Source of the DNA: Bryobacterales bacterium
GTDB lineage: Bacteria > Acidobacteriota > Terriglobia > Bryobacterales > Bryobacteraceae
DNA length: 64,000 nucleotides
Assembly (NCBI GenBank): GCA_003170295.1
Contig: PNAJ01000153.1
Location: 15,921-79,920 of the forward strand
Direction of reading: 5' to 3'
Positions 26,775 through 34,796 of this stretch are shown in pieces (positions within the stretch are counted from its first letter, which is position 1; each line of letters opens with the position of its first letter). The position numbers and the translations under genes are program-made. The notes under the pieces were generated by a model, which saw only the letters and a list, made by a program, of their open reading frames with translations, did no database searches and was not told the DNA's origin.

Positions 26775-26861
26775 CTGGGTCAACGCTGAGGCGATTCCGG
26801 ATATGCGCGATCATTCGGACACCGAACCCCGCGGGCAATGGCGTATCCTGACACTTTGCCC

Positions 26862-28295
26862 ATGGCGTCCGACAACGCACCTATATATAACTGGAAGCGC
26901 ACTGCGCGAGGCATGCTGGCGCTCGCGGCGGTGTACTGCGCCGTTGTGTATCTGATCCCGAAGCCCGAGGCGGTGAAGCCGGAAGGATGGAGACTCACCG
27001 GGATTTTCATCGCGACGATCGCGGGATGCATCCTGCAACCGATCCCTGGCGGAGCGCTGGTGCTGCTGGCGGTGACCCTCGCGTCGATCTTCGGAGGCCT
27101 GACGGTAGAGCAGGCGCTGGCCGGGTACGCCGATAAAGCGGTCTGGCTGGTCATGGCGGCGTTTTTCATTTCGAGGGCGCTGGTGAACACCGGGCTCGCG
27201 CGAAGAATCGCATTGTTCTTTGTGCGGATGTTCGGGAAAAGCTCGCTGGGCGTGTCGTACGCGCTGTCGCTGTCGGATCTGGTTCTCGCGGGAGTGATTC
27301 CGTCAAATGGAGCCCGCTCGGGCGGAGTGATTCTGCCGATCGTGCGATCGATCGCGGAACTGTACGGGTCGAAGCCGGGCGCGACCGCGGGGTTGCTGGG
27401 GTCCTTCCTGATGACCGCGGTGTATCAGAGCATTTGCGTCACTTCCGCGATGTTTTACACGGGGCAGGCGAGCAATCCTCTGGCGGCGCGGATCGCGGCA
27501 ACGTTCGGATATCAGGTCACTTGGGCGAGTTGGATTCAGGCAGCGATTGTGCCGGGAATCGTTTCCATGCTGGTGGTGCCGTGGGTGGTGATGAAGCTGA
27601 ACCCTCCGAGCGTTCTGCACACGCCCGAAGCGCCGGTATTCGCGGCGCGGGAGCTGCGCGAGATGGGTCCGCTGAAGCATGGGGAACGAGTTCTAGGAGT
27701 CGTGTTCATTCTCGTCTGCGGATTTTGGGTGACGTCGTCATGGACCAAGATCGATGTCACGGTGACGGCTCTGGTGGGCGGCATCACTCTCATTCTCACG
27801 GGGGTTTTGAGTTGGGAGGACGTGAAGGGCGAGCGCGCCGGCTGGGATATTTTCGTCTGGTATGGAGGATTGCTGCGCCTGGGCACGGCGCTCAACGAAG
27901 CGGGCGTGACGAAGGCATTGGCGGAGGGCGTCGGTCACATATTCGGCGGCTATGGATGGATGGGATTGTTCGCGATCGCGCTGATTATTTATTTTTACGC
28001 GCACTATGCATTCGCCAGCATCACCACGCATCTGATAGCGATGTTCCCGGCGTTTCTCGCGGTGCTGCTGGCGAAGGGAGGTCCTCCGGGACTGATGGTA
28101 TACGCGTTCGCATGCTTCGCGAATCTTTCGGCGGGGCTGACCAATTACGGGACAACTCCGTCGCCGATGTTTTTCGCGCAGGAGTATGTTTCGCTCAAAA
28201 AGTGGTGGCAGGTGGGGCTGGTGGTGAGCGTCGTGAACATCATTATATGGTCGGTAGTGGGGTTTAGTTGGTGGAGATTTTTGAAGATTTGGTGA
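26862..28295 (+). CDS. DASS family anion:sodium symporter (dicarboxylate/citrate carrier)
   Basis: A 477-residue carrier with about twelve hydrophobic segments. Family marks are GVIPSNGARSGGVILPI (the SNT-like anion site), a second loop ANLSAGLTNYGTTPSPMFF and WDIFVWYGGLLRLG. These fit the plant 2-oxoglutarate/malate translocator-like and CitT group, so di- or tricarboxylates are likely substrates. An ATG at 26838 would add eight residues; neither start has a clear ribosome site. Confidence 0.9.
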   Translation: MASDNAPIYNWKRTARGMLALAAVYCAVVYLIPKPEAVKPEGWRLTGIFIATIAGCILQPIPGGALVLLAVTLASIFGGLTVEQALAGYADKAVWLVMAAFFISRALVNTGLARRIALFFVRMFGKSSLGVSYALSLSDLVLAGVIPSNGARSGGVILPIVRSIAELYGSKPGATAGLLGSFLMTAVYQSICVTSAMFYTGQASNPLAARIAATFGYQVTWASWIQAAIVPGIVSMLVVPWVVMKLNPPSVLHTPEAPVFAARELREMGPLKHGERVLGVVFILVCGFWVTSSWTKIDVTVTALVGGITLILTGVLSWEDVKGERAGWDIFVWYGGLLRLGTALNEAGVTKALAEGVGHIFGGYGWMGLFAIALIIYFYAHYAFASITTHLIAMFPAFLAVLLAKGGPPGLMVYAFACFANLSAGLTNYGTTPSPMFFAQEYVSLKKWWQVGLVVSVVNIIIWSVVGFSWWRFLKIW

Positions 28296-28296
28296 G

Positions 28297-28485
28297 GTGA
28301 AAGGCATTGAGAATACCTGGACGATTCTTCAGCTTTGCGGTGATTCTGCTTCTTGCCATATCGGAGGGATGAAGGAATTTGATCCAATTTCCGTATTCGG
28401 GAATTGCATTCGCGATCCGCAGCAGATGCAACCGACCATGGACCACTTTCAGGAAATGATGCAAAACGCCGCTAAGAAGAAATAG
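28297..28485 (+). CDS. possible small protein
   Basis: Frame of 62 residues from a GTG two bases after the carrier stop. The C-terminal 38 residues (KEFDPISVFGNCIRDPQQMQ, PTMDHFQEMMQNAAKKK) look protein-like, and an internal ATG at 28369 is an alternative start. No family is known. Confidence 0.35.
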   Translation: MKGIENTWTILQLCGDSASCHIGGMKEFDPISVFGNCIRDPQQMQPTMDHFQEMMQNAAKKK

Positions 28486-28496
28486 GAGACAATCCT

Positions 28497-28943
28497 TCAC
28501 TCCGACAACGCCGCGAGCACCTGCTCCGCATGACCCTCGGGCTTCACCTTCGCGAAAATCTTCGCGATTTTTCCGTCGGCCCCAACCAGAAACGTGGTGC
28601 GCTCGATACCCATGTATTTCTTGCCGTACATGCTCTTCTCTTTCCACACGCCGTATGCTTCGGCGATCGCGTGATCGGGATCGGGCACGAACGCGTATGG
28701 CAATCCGTACTTGACGGCGAATTTTTGCTGCGCCTCTTCCTTATCTGGCGAGAGGCCGACGATCATCGTTTCCTGTTTGTCGAACTTTTTCTTGAAGTCG
28801 CGGAATTCGCAAGCCTCCTTCGTGCATCCGGGCGTGTCCGACTTGGGGTAGAAGAACAGCACCACCCGCTTGCCTTTCAATTTCGAAAGCTGAAATGAGA
28901 CGGTTTTAATCTCTGGAGCCTTGTCGCCGACTTGGAGAGCCAT
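28497..28943 (-). CDS. bcp: thioredoxin-dependent peroxiredoxin, Bcp/PrxQ type
   Basis: A 148-residue cytoplasmic thiol peroxidase that reduces hydrogen and organic peroxides. The motif FYPKSDTPGCTKEACEFRDF carries the peroxidatic Cys40 and resolving Cys45 in the C-x4-C spacing of the PrxQ class. A minus-strand TACAAT box stands eight bases before the ATG and overlaps the divergent -10 box of the cytochrome gene, so the two probably compete for or share polymerase. Confidence 0.93.
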   Translation of the reverse strand: MALQVGDKAPEIKTVSFQLSKLKGKRVVLFFYPKSDTPGCTKEACEFRDFKKKFDKQETMIVGLSPDKEEAQQKFAVKYGLPYAFVPDPDHAIAEAYGVWKEKSMYGKKYMGIERTTFLVGADGKIAKIFAKVKPEGHAEQVLAALSE

Positions 28944-28951
28944 ATGCGGAG

Positions 28952-28961
28952 ATTGTAGACT
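28952..28961. promoter_or_regulatory. overlapping divergent -10 boxes
   Basis: TACAAT on the minus strand (28952-28957, for bcp) and TAGACT on the plus strand (28956-28961, for the cytochrome) overlap by two bases, each 7-8 bases from its ATG. Confidence 0.45.
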
Positions 28962-28968
28962 AGTAAGT

Positions 28969-29298
28969 ATGAAAAAGGGAATCATTGCGACGAGTTGTTT
29001 GGCAGCCGGTCTTATGGTTGCCGCTTACGCGGCACCGCCCGCGGGCGACGCCGAGAAGGGTAAGGCCGTGTTCGAGGACAATTGCGCGGTGTGCCACAAC
29101 GCCGATAGCGACGAGAAGAAGATAGGTCCCGGCTTGAAGGGTCTTTTTAAGAAAGAAAAGCTGAACAACGGCAAAAAGCCGACCGAAGCGAACATCAGAG
29201 CGATCATCAACGCGGGCGGCAACGGGATGCCAGCCTACTCCGACATGTTGAGCGACGAAGAACGCGACAACGTACTCGCGTATTTGAAGACGCTGTAG
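28969..29298 (+). CDS. exported class I cytochrome c
   Basis: A 109-residue protein with a signal peptide cleaved near AAYAA, one haem site CAVCH (Cys39, Cys42, His43) and a Met axial ligand in GNGMPAYSDML near the C-terminus. It is the size of a mobile periplasmic electron carrier. It ends 29 bases before tRNA-Glu. Confidence 0.92.
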   Translation: MKKGIIATSCLAAGLMVAAYAAPPAGDAEKGKAVFEDNCAVCHNADSDEKKIGPGLKGLFKKEKLNNGKKPTEANIRAIINAGGNGMPAYSDMLSDEERDNVLAYLKTL

Positions 29299-29327
29299 TT
29301 TACACTGGTAGTAAGTTCGCTCAAAAC

Positions 29328-29404
29328 GTCCTCATCGTCTAGTCGGCCTAGGACATCGCCCTTTCACGGCGGTAACGGGGGTTCGAATCCCCCTGGGGAC
29401 GCCA
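29328..29404 (+). tRNA. tRNA-Glu (anticodon TTC)
   Basis: Cloverleaf with acceptor GTCCTCA/TGGGGAC, anticodon stem around loop CTTTCAC (TTC), T arm GGGGG TTCGAAT CCCCC and encoded CCA. Its 3' 47 bases are the target of the second element and remain complete. Confidence 0.97.
29358..29404 (+). repeat. attachment site, left copy (tRNA-Glu 3' end)
   Basis: Forty-seven bases identical to 37699-37745. Identity breaks at both edges. Confidence 0.95.
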
Positions 29405-29450
29405 ATCAAATCAAAGCGGATAGCCGTTTTTTGAATATCGCGCTCAACGC

Positions 29451-29478
29451 CGCGGTGACGCTACGGTGACGATGGAAC
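29451..29478. repeat. 28-bp subterminal repeat, left (paired CGGTGACG)
   Basis: Contains two CGGTGACG units with an 11-base period and recurs perfectly at 37548-37575 in the same orientation. It is a likely arm site of the element integrase. Confidence 0.65.
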
Positions 29479-29584
29479 TCAATCTTTCGCTCCGCCGAAG
29501 CGAATGCAACCGCTGGCGGTTTGCAGCACCGCTTGGCCGCCCTCGGTCGAAACGAGGGCGGAGGGTGAGCCATCTACGAGGTAG

Positions 29585-29629
29585 GTAGGCTTGCGACCGG
29601 TAGGCTTGCGACCGGTAGGCTTGCGACCT
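29585..29629. repeat. three tandem copies of a 15-bp unit
   Basis: Three head-to-tail copies of GTAGGCTTGCGACCG, the last with one change, upstream of the SDH protease gene. Several hairpins lie just left (CCGCCCTCG/CGAGGGCGG) and right (CCTGCT/AGCAGG). The unit is too short and lacks spacers for a CRISPR. Confidence 0.8.
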
Positions 29630-29683
29630 GCTCAAGCAGGCCCTCTGGTATGTTATGATTGCGAACCTAAAGGACGCAAATCA

Positions 29684-30658
29684 GTGGCTTGGTCTCCAAA
29701 CGCAACTCAGATCATGAGACGTATCGTCGCGGCCTCCGACTGCGATATTTTGATGTTTAATGCGCCGGTCGAGCGCCCACGTGATCGAAGAATCATCAAA
29801 TGGCTTAGCGCTAGAAAATGCAAGCGGAACCTTTTCATGATCCTGGTCACGAATGGCGGAGATCCCGATGCGGCCTATCGGATTGCCAGGTGCGTACAGA
29901 ATCACTATGAAAAATTCACGGTGTGCGTGTCGGGAATTTGCAAAAGCGCGGGAACTCTGTTGCTTCTTGGGGCGCAGGAATTGGCCTTTTCCGACCATGG
30001 CGAAATTGGGCCCCTCGATATCCAACTAGCAAAGAAGGACGAGTTATGGGGTCAAGAGTCCGGCTTGACGGTAATGACCGCGCTCAGTGCCCTCCATGAG
30101 AACGCCCAAGATGCATTCGACCATTTCTTAATGTCCTTGACCGCGCGAAGCGGAGGTCGAATTACCGTTCGAACCGCATCGGAGATCGCCGCCAAGTTGA
30201 CGGAGGCTCTTTATTCGAGGATTTCCGGGCAGATAGATCCGATCCACATGGGTGAAGTTAATCGTTCGATGGCGATTGCGAAAGAATACGGAAAAAGGTT
30301 GATGGGGAAAAGCAAGAATTTTGAAGACGAAACGCTACAGGCCCTGATTAGCAGTTTTCCGTCTCACGGTTTTGTTATCGATAGAGAGGAAGCAGATGGG
30401 AGGTTCAAGAATGTCCGATCATGCACAGTTGACGAGCTTGCGCTTTTGGATGATCTTGATAGCTTCGCGCTGTCGCCGTCCGCCTCTACATGGATGAGAT
30501 TCATTTCAGACGATATACTAGAAGAGGATCTTTCAAATGCCAGAGCACAAGACACAACAATTTTGGAACAGTCGGGAGTTGATGGAACTGTGGCGACGGC
30601 AGCAGGCGACCTTCAGGCGAACGGTCGAGTCGGAAACGCATCCGTCGGAGCAGGATGA
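29684..30658 (+). CDS. SDH-type Clp-fold serine protease
   Basis: A 324-residue protein resembling the SDH (serine dehydrogenase proteinase) family. The core FMILVTNGGDPDAAYRIARC, VCVSGICKSAGTLLLLGAQ and FSDHGEIGPLDIQL gives the crotonase/ClpP-type sheet, with the probable nucleophile Ser of KSAGT and the GPLD strand. The GTG start has AAAGGA nine bases upstream; an ATG at 29714 is the alternative. The gene is visibly AT-richer than the surrounding chromosome. Its target and any role in defence or in element maintenance are unknown. Confidence 0.8.
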   Translation: MAWSPNATQIMRRIVAASDCDILMFNAPVERPRDRRIIKWLSARKCKRNLFMILVTNGGDPDAAYRIARCVQNHYEKFTVCVSGICKSAGTLLLLGAQELAFSDHGEIGPLDIQLAKKDELWGQESGLTVMTALSALHENAQDAFDHFLMSLTARSGGRITVRTASEIAAKLTEALYSRISGQIDPIHMGEVNRSMAIAKEYGKRLMGKSKNFEDETLQALISSFPSHGFVIDREEADGRFKNVRSCTVDELALLDDLDSFALSPSASTWMRFISDDILEEDLSNARAQDTTILEQSGVDGTVATAAGDLQANGRVGNASVGAG

Positions 30659-30752
30659 AAGTGATCCAAGCAAGGCCAACAGCCCCGCTGCGCGAATTAA
30701 TGCCAAGACTGTCGAACGTGTTCCGTCGGCCGCTTTGCGAAATTCGCGCTGA
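30537..30752 (+). CDS. possible small overlapping gene
   Basis: Seventy-one charged residues (MPEHKTQQFWNSRELMELWR) in another frame overlapping the protease 3' end by 122 bases. The composition looks protein-like and the arrangement suggests translational coupling, but no family is known. Confidence 0.4.
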   Translation: MPEHKTQQFWNSRELMELWRRQQATFRRTVESETHPSEQDESDPSKANSPAARINAKTVERVPSAALRNSR

Positions 30753-30794
30753 CCACTGAATCATCTGGAGTGTGGGCGGTTTGGGCGGTTGTCT

Positions 30795-31844
30795 TCAGGC
30801 CGCAATCGCCCTCTCACCAAAAACTTGATCCAGTTTCTTTACCGCGTCCGCAAGGAACGCCGGGGACAAATGCTGATATCTCGCCGCCATGCGTAGGTCT
30901 TTGTGGCCGAGCAGCTGCGCAACGGTGTGAATATCGGCCCCCTGCATACGGAGCCAGGACGCCGCGGTGTGGCGTAGGTCGTGGAAGCGGAAATCCTCGA
31001 TGCTCGCGGCCTTTGCTGCGCGTTTGAAGGCCATTGAAACTTGTTCGCCGCTGACGGCGGAAAACACGCGGTCCGTGGATTTTGCATCCTTCGCCGCTTG
31101 TACCTCGAATACCTGCAACGCCAGTTTGTTGAGATAAACGATCCGCCCTTCGCCGTTCTTTGTCTGCGGTAGGAGGATTCGCTCGCCATGCCGGTCCACA
31201 TCGAGCCATCGAAGCCCCAGGATTTCGCCGCGGCGCATCCCTGTTGCAACCGCCAGTCCGACGACGGGACGGAGCCACTCGGGACACGTCGCGAGCAGAG
31301 CACGAAATTCGCCCGCTTGAAGATAACGGACGCGTCCCGCTGGGACACGAGGCGATTTTACGCCGCTTGCCGGATTGATCGCGAGCAATTCCCATTCGAC
31401 GCAGAGATTAAAGAATCGCTTCAGAATATTCATTTCCCGCGCCACCGTGCCGGCCGAAACTTCGCCGCTTCGTTGGGTGATGTACCGCTGCACGTCGCCG
31501 CGGCGAATTTCGCTGACCTTCATCGAGCCGAAAAACGTTTCCAATTTCCCTTCGACCACGCCGCGGGTGCGTTCGTACGCCGCCAATCGAGCCTTCTGAT
31601 GGAGCAAGTAGCGGCGGGCAATTCCCGAGAACGTTTCGGCGCTGGGCGGGGCGACTCCGAAAATCCGCGCCCGCTCGACGTCTTGCAATTCTGACGCGAG
31701 CGCGGCCCGCGCCTGTTGCATCGTGTTGGCGCCCGCGACTTTGCGCCGCCGCCGCTGCCCCTTCGCGTTGGTAAAGCTTATCCACCAGCCAGGCCGATCC
31801 GCCCGCTGATAAACGCCGTCTCGCTCTCTTGTCTTGCCTCGCAT
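30795..31844 (-). CDS. tyrosine recombinase (integrase)
   Basis: A 349-residue recombinase with AGGAGA ten bases before the ATG. Catalytic residues are seen in VATGMRRGEILGLRW, HDLRHTAASWLRMQ and LLGHKDLRMAARYQHL (the Tyr). It should act at the tRNA-Glu site. Unlike the first element, it lies about 1.4 kb inside the left boundary, separated from it by the protease gene, and directly behind a serine recombinase gene. Confidence 0.96.
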   Translation of the reverse strand: MRGKTRERDGVYQRADRPGWWISFTNAKGQRRRRKVAGANTMQQARAALASELQDVERARIFGVAPPSAETFSGIARRYLLHQKARLAAYERTRGVVEGKLETFFGSMKVSEIRRGDVQRYITQRSGEVSAGTVAREMNILKRFFNLCVEWELLAINPASGVKSPRVPAGRVRYLQAGEFRALLATCPEWLRPVVGLAVATGMRRGEILGLRWLDVDRHGERILLPQTKNGEGRIVYLNKLALQVFEVQAAKDAKSTDRVFSAVSGEQVSMAFKRAAKAASIEDFRFHDLRHTAASWLRMQGADIHTVAQLLGHKDLRMAARYQHLSPAFLADAVKKLDQVFGERAIAA

Positions 31845-31855
31845 GGTTTTGTCTC

Positions 31856-32512
31856 CTATCGCTCTTTTCCGGTCAGAATGCGGTTGACTACCAGACCGTG
31901 CCAAAGTTTGCCGGTCCGCGTGGGAATCTGATCCGCGTTCAATCGCGCCGCAATTCGATCAAACCCTAATCCTTCGGCTCGCAGCGCCTTCATACGCGTC
32001 ACAGCGCCGACTTCGCCCTCGAAGTACCCGAACGGCTTCCGGCCTTCACAGCGCCCGTTCTTTGCGCGAGAACGGGCACGCGCCCCGCGGAGCTTGAGCA
32101 CGATCATGGTTTTTTCGTACTCCGCAATCGCGCCGAAAATCTGACGCATCATTTTCCGGCTCGGATCGTCTTGCAATAGGTCTGGTTCCATCACCGAAAT
32201 TAATTCGAAGGCGTTCTTGCGTAGGTCGCCGATGATGGTTTCCTGAATCATCAGGTCGCGCGCGAGGCGATCCAGTTTTTCGACCAAAACCAATTTCGTT
32301 CCGTTCGAGTGCAGCGCCGTCATCATTTCCACGAACGCAGGGCGGTTTTCGAGTTCCTTCGTCCCGCTTACACCTTCCTCGCGGAAAACGTGCGCGATTT
32401 TGATATCGTGCGCCGCGGCATAACGCTTGATCGCTTCCAATTGCCGGGTGAACCCATCACCCTCAACCTGGGCCTTGCCGGAGACTCTGAGGTACGCGAA
32501 CGCTTTGACCAT
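31856..32512 (-). CDS. serine recombinase (resolvase/invertase family)
   Basis: A 218-residue site-specific recombinase. The N-terminal catalytic domain shows AYLRVSGKAQ with the Ser nucleophile near residue 11, LVLVEKLDRLARD and the long E-helix (MMRQIFGAIAEYEKTMI); a short C-terminal recombinase/HTH part follows (GFDRIAARLNADQIPTRTGK). It lacks the large C-terminal domain of big serine integrases, so it is a resolvase or invertase. It ends 11 bases before the integrase start; the two are co-transcribed. Confidence 0.92.
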   Translation of the reverse strand: MVKAFAYLRVSGKAQVEGDGFTRQLEAIKRYAAAHDIKIAHVFREEGVSGTKELENRPAFVEMMTALHSNGTKLVLVEKLDRLARDLMIQETIIGDLRKNAFELISVMEPDLLQDDPSRKMMRQIFGAIAEYEKTMIVLKLRGARARSRAKNGRCEGRKPFGYFEGEVGAVTRMKALRAEGLGFDRIAARLNADQIPTRTGKLWHGLVVNRILTGKER

Positions 32513-32657
32513 GAGCTATTTTGAGTTTTTTTGGTCCGGAGTCAATACCAATTCTAGAGAATATGTATTACAAATAAAAACAAAGGACTTATCTAACCGA
32601 TCTCGCAAGCAGTCCATAAGGTGGGCTCGAAGCTCGGGATGGAGGAGAACGCCTTTC

Positions 32658-33971
32658 TCACTTTCCCGTTGTTGGCTTCCACTCTCGCGCGAGTCGCTGC
32701 GCCTCTGCAACCTGTTCGGCGGTCATTTTGCGCGCAACTTCCTCTCGCCGGGATGCATATTTCTGTTGTTCTTGACCAGAAGCATTAGCCGCGGCGAGAT
32801 TCCACCACATATGGGCCTGAACGTAGTCCTGTGGAAGTCCTTCACCTTTTTCGAACATGGTTCCAAGGCCTGCCTGTGCTCCAACTTCCCCTTGCTCGGC
32901 GGCTTTAACGTACCACCGGAGGGCTTCGCCGTAATTCTGCGGTGTGCCTAGTCCTTGTTCGTACATATACCCGATGCTGAACTGGGCGAAGGATTGCCCT
33001 TGTTCGGCGGCTTTCCGAAACCATCGGAAGGCTTCGTTATAGTTTTGTGTAACGCCCTTTCCTGTAGAGTACGCGGCACCGAGTAATGCCTGCGCGAGAA
33101 CGTTCCCTTGGTCCCCAGCCAATTTGTACCATCGGAAAGCCTCTCCGGGATCTTGCGGAACTCCCCGCCCGCCGTCGTACATCTTTCCGACCGAAAGTTG
33201 GTCCGCAGCGTTACCCTGTTCGGCGGATTTGCGGAACCACCGGAGGGCTTCACCGTAATTCTGTGGAACGCCCTTGCCTTCGTAATACGCACCTCCGACC
33301 AATGACTGTGCCTCGGCTTTCCCTTGGGCCGCTGCTAAGAGCATCCAGCGGACGGCTTCCCTTTCGTCGGGTGGGACGCCCTTTCCTTCGTGGATTGCAA
33401 GGCCGAGAAGGAACTGAGCAACAGCTAATCCTTGTTCCGCGGCTTTGTGTAACCATTTCAGCGCTTCCTGGTTATTCACGGGAACACCAAGGCCATACAG
33501 ATAGGCCCGCCCGAGGCTGTGCTGAGCCTCTGCATTCCCCTGTTCCGCCGCCTTTCCGAGCCAGCTTACGGCTTCCCCGTAATCCTGTGCGACCCCTTTG
33601 CCCTGGCCGTACAAGAGTCCGAGATCGAATTGCGCGGAAGCGTCCCCTTGATCGGCGGCTTTTCGATACCAGCGCGCCGCCTCAGCGTCGTCCTGGGCTA
33701 CCCCGCTGCCGCTAATGTACATGAGCCCAAGGTTGAATTGGCCGAGAGCGTTATCCTGCTCGGCGGCTTTGCGAAACCATTTCAGAGCTTCCGTCAGGTC
33801 TTTGGGGACACCGCGTCCGAGATAGTACGCGTCACCCAGAGAAATTTGAGCCATCGCATTTCCCGATTCTGCGGCTTTGCGAACGTCTGCCGTGAGCGGT
33901 AAGCCAGTCTGCGGCTGTGCTAACAAGGTGATTAGACAAATCACCATTGCCAGGAACGCCTTGGTTAGCAT
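32658..33971 (-). CDS. secreted Sel1-repeat protein
   Basis: A 437-residue protein with signal peptide MLTKAFLAMVICLITLLAQP and about ten Sel1-like 36-residue repeats (for example AEAQSLVGGAYYEGKGVPQN), which stack into a TPR-like solenoid for protein binding. The repeats start near residue 28 and end near 390; a helical tail follows. The longer upstream frame is rejected because it lacks protein-like composition. Sel1 proteins often act as adaptors in secretion or host-interaction systems; the partner here is unknown. Confidence 0.9.
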   Translation of the reverse strand: MLTKAFLAMVICLITLLAQPQTGLPLTADVRKAAESGNAMAQISLGDAYYLGRGVPKDLTEALKWFRKAAEQDNALGQFNLGLMYISGSGVAQDDAEAARWYRKAADQGDASAQFDLGLLYGQGKGVAQDYGEAVSWLGKAAEQGNAEAQHSLGRAYLYGLGVPVNNQEALKWLHKAAEQGLAVAQFLLGLAIHEGKGVPPDEREAVRWMLLAAAQGKAEAQSLVGGAYYEGKGVPQNYGEALRWFRKSAEQGNAADQLSVGKMYDGGRGVPQDPGEAFRWYKLAGDQGNVLAQALLGAAYSTGKGVTQNYNEAFRWFRKAAEQGQSFAQFSIGYMYEQGLGTPQNYGEALRWYVKAAEQGEVGAQAGLGTMFEKGEGLPQDYVQAHMWWNLAAANASGQEQQKYASRREEVARKMTAEQVAEAQRLAREWKPTTGK

Positions 33972-34029
33972 TTCAGTTCCCCCCTTCCCTCGGCCTCGCC
34001 TGCCAATATCCCACCAAATCTGTTCTATC

Positions 34030-34293
34030 TTAGACCCTCGGCGGTTTTTTGTGCGTCGCGCGCAAAACTGCGAGCGCCCACCGCACCTGCCCGCGAACCC
34101 TCCGCCGCGACGCAATAGCCATTTTGCGATAACGCCCGTGTATAGTCGTCGCCGCCTGGATACGTTCAATCCCCTCCCACGTCTTCGGCCCGGTGCTCAA
34201 TCCGCCGTGGAGCCTGCAACGTCCATTTGCCATCGCGGGGCATTGGCAGAGGGTTCCGCGCCTCGTTTTCGCTTCGCATCTTGGAGCCGTCAT
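34030..34293 (-). CDS. HGG-STGP motif protein
   Basis: An 87-residue basic protein: a Cys-rich start (PRCEAKTRRGTLCQCPAM, GRCRLHGG) followed by GLSTGPKTWEGIERIQAA and a basic helix. Proteins with an HGGxSTGPxTxEG motif are common in phages and islands of proteobacteria and acidobacteria and are uncharacterised. GGAG stands six bases before the chosen ATG; an upstream ATG at 34359 is possible. Confidence 0.65.
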   Translation of the reverse strand: MTAPRCEAKTRRGTLCQCPAMANGRCRLHGGLSTGPKTWEGIERIQAATTIHGRYRKMAIASRRRVRGQVRWALAVLRATHKKPPRV

Positions 34294-34514
34294 GAAGTCT
34301 CCAGGAGGATTTCCGTTTTTCAGCCATCCGCGCCGCTGTTCATGGGGTGTAATTTCCATCTTAATTACCTAAATTCAAAGGCTCGACCGAACCGGCTTTC
34401 AGTTAGTGCCGCGGACTTCCATTCTTCAGCCATCCGCGCTGTTGGCTATTTTTCACTACTTTAGAACCTTTTTGTCCGCTGTTCATGGGGTGATCTTCAT
34501 TTTTTTTTAATTCT

Positions 34515-34796
34515 TTAGTTCCCTCCGCGCCGCATTGGCGCGGTTTCGGGATCGCCGGACGCCGCGGCGCATTCGTCCGCCAACTCCCTCAACGATTCCG
34601 GCCAGCTTTCAGACGGCGGAATGGCCGCCGCGCTGGAGATCGACTCAAGTGCGGCCTGCCGGTTTCGTCGCAGCGCTTCAATCGCCGTTTCCAAACGGGC
34701 GCGGTCGGATTCTGGAAATCGGATTTTCAACTTTTCGTTCTCCGCCCGAATCGAGCCAACTCGCCGGATTTCGTCGATGGCTCCATGGACCGTCAT
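34515..34796 (-). CDS. small helical hypothetical protein
   Basis: A 93-residue protein with a predicted coiled coil (RAENEKLKIRFPESDRARLE) and a Ser/Ala-rich second half. Its ATG overlaps the RepA-like stop by four bases, so it is the last gene of the replication operon. The 155-base gap downstream contains partial duplications of the 5' end of the neighbouring HGG gene. Confidence 0.55.
   Translation of the reverse strand: MTVHGAIDEIRRVGSIRAENEKLKIRFPESDRARLETAIEALRRNRQAALESISSAAAIPPSESWPESLRELADECAAASGDPETAPMRRGGN

Noticed and set aside
29585-29629. Possible CRISPR array
   Set aside because: The units are 15 bp, head-to-tail and without spacers, and no cas gene is present.
29444-29635. 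63-residue frame with repeated Ser-Gln-Ala-Tyr-Arg
   Set aside because: The repetition is only the translation of the 15-bp tandem repeat.
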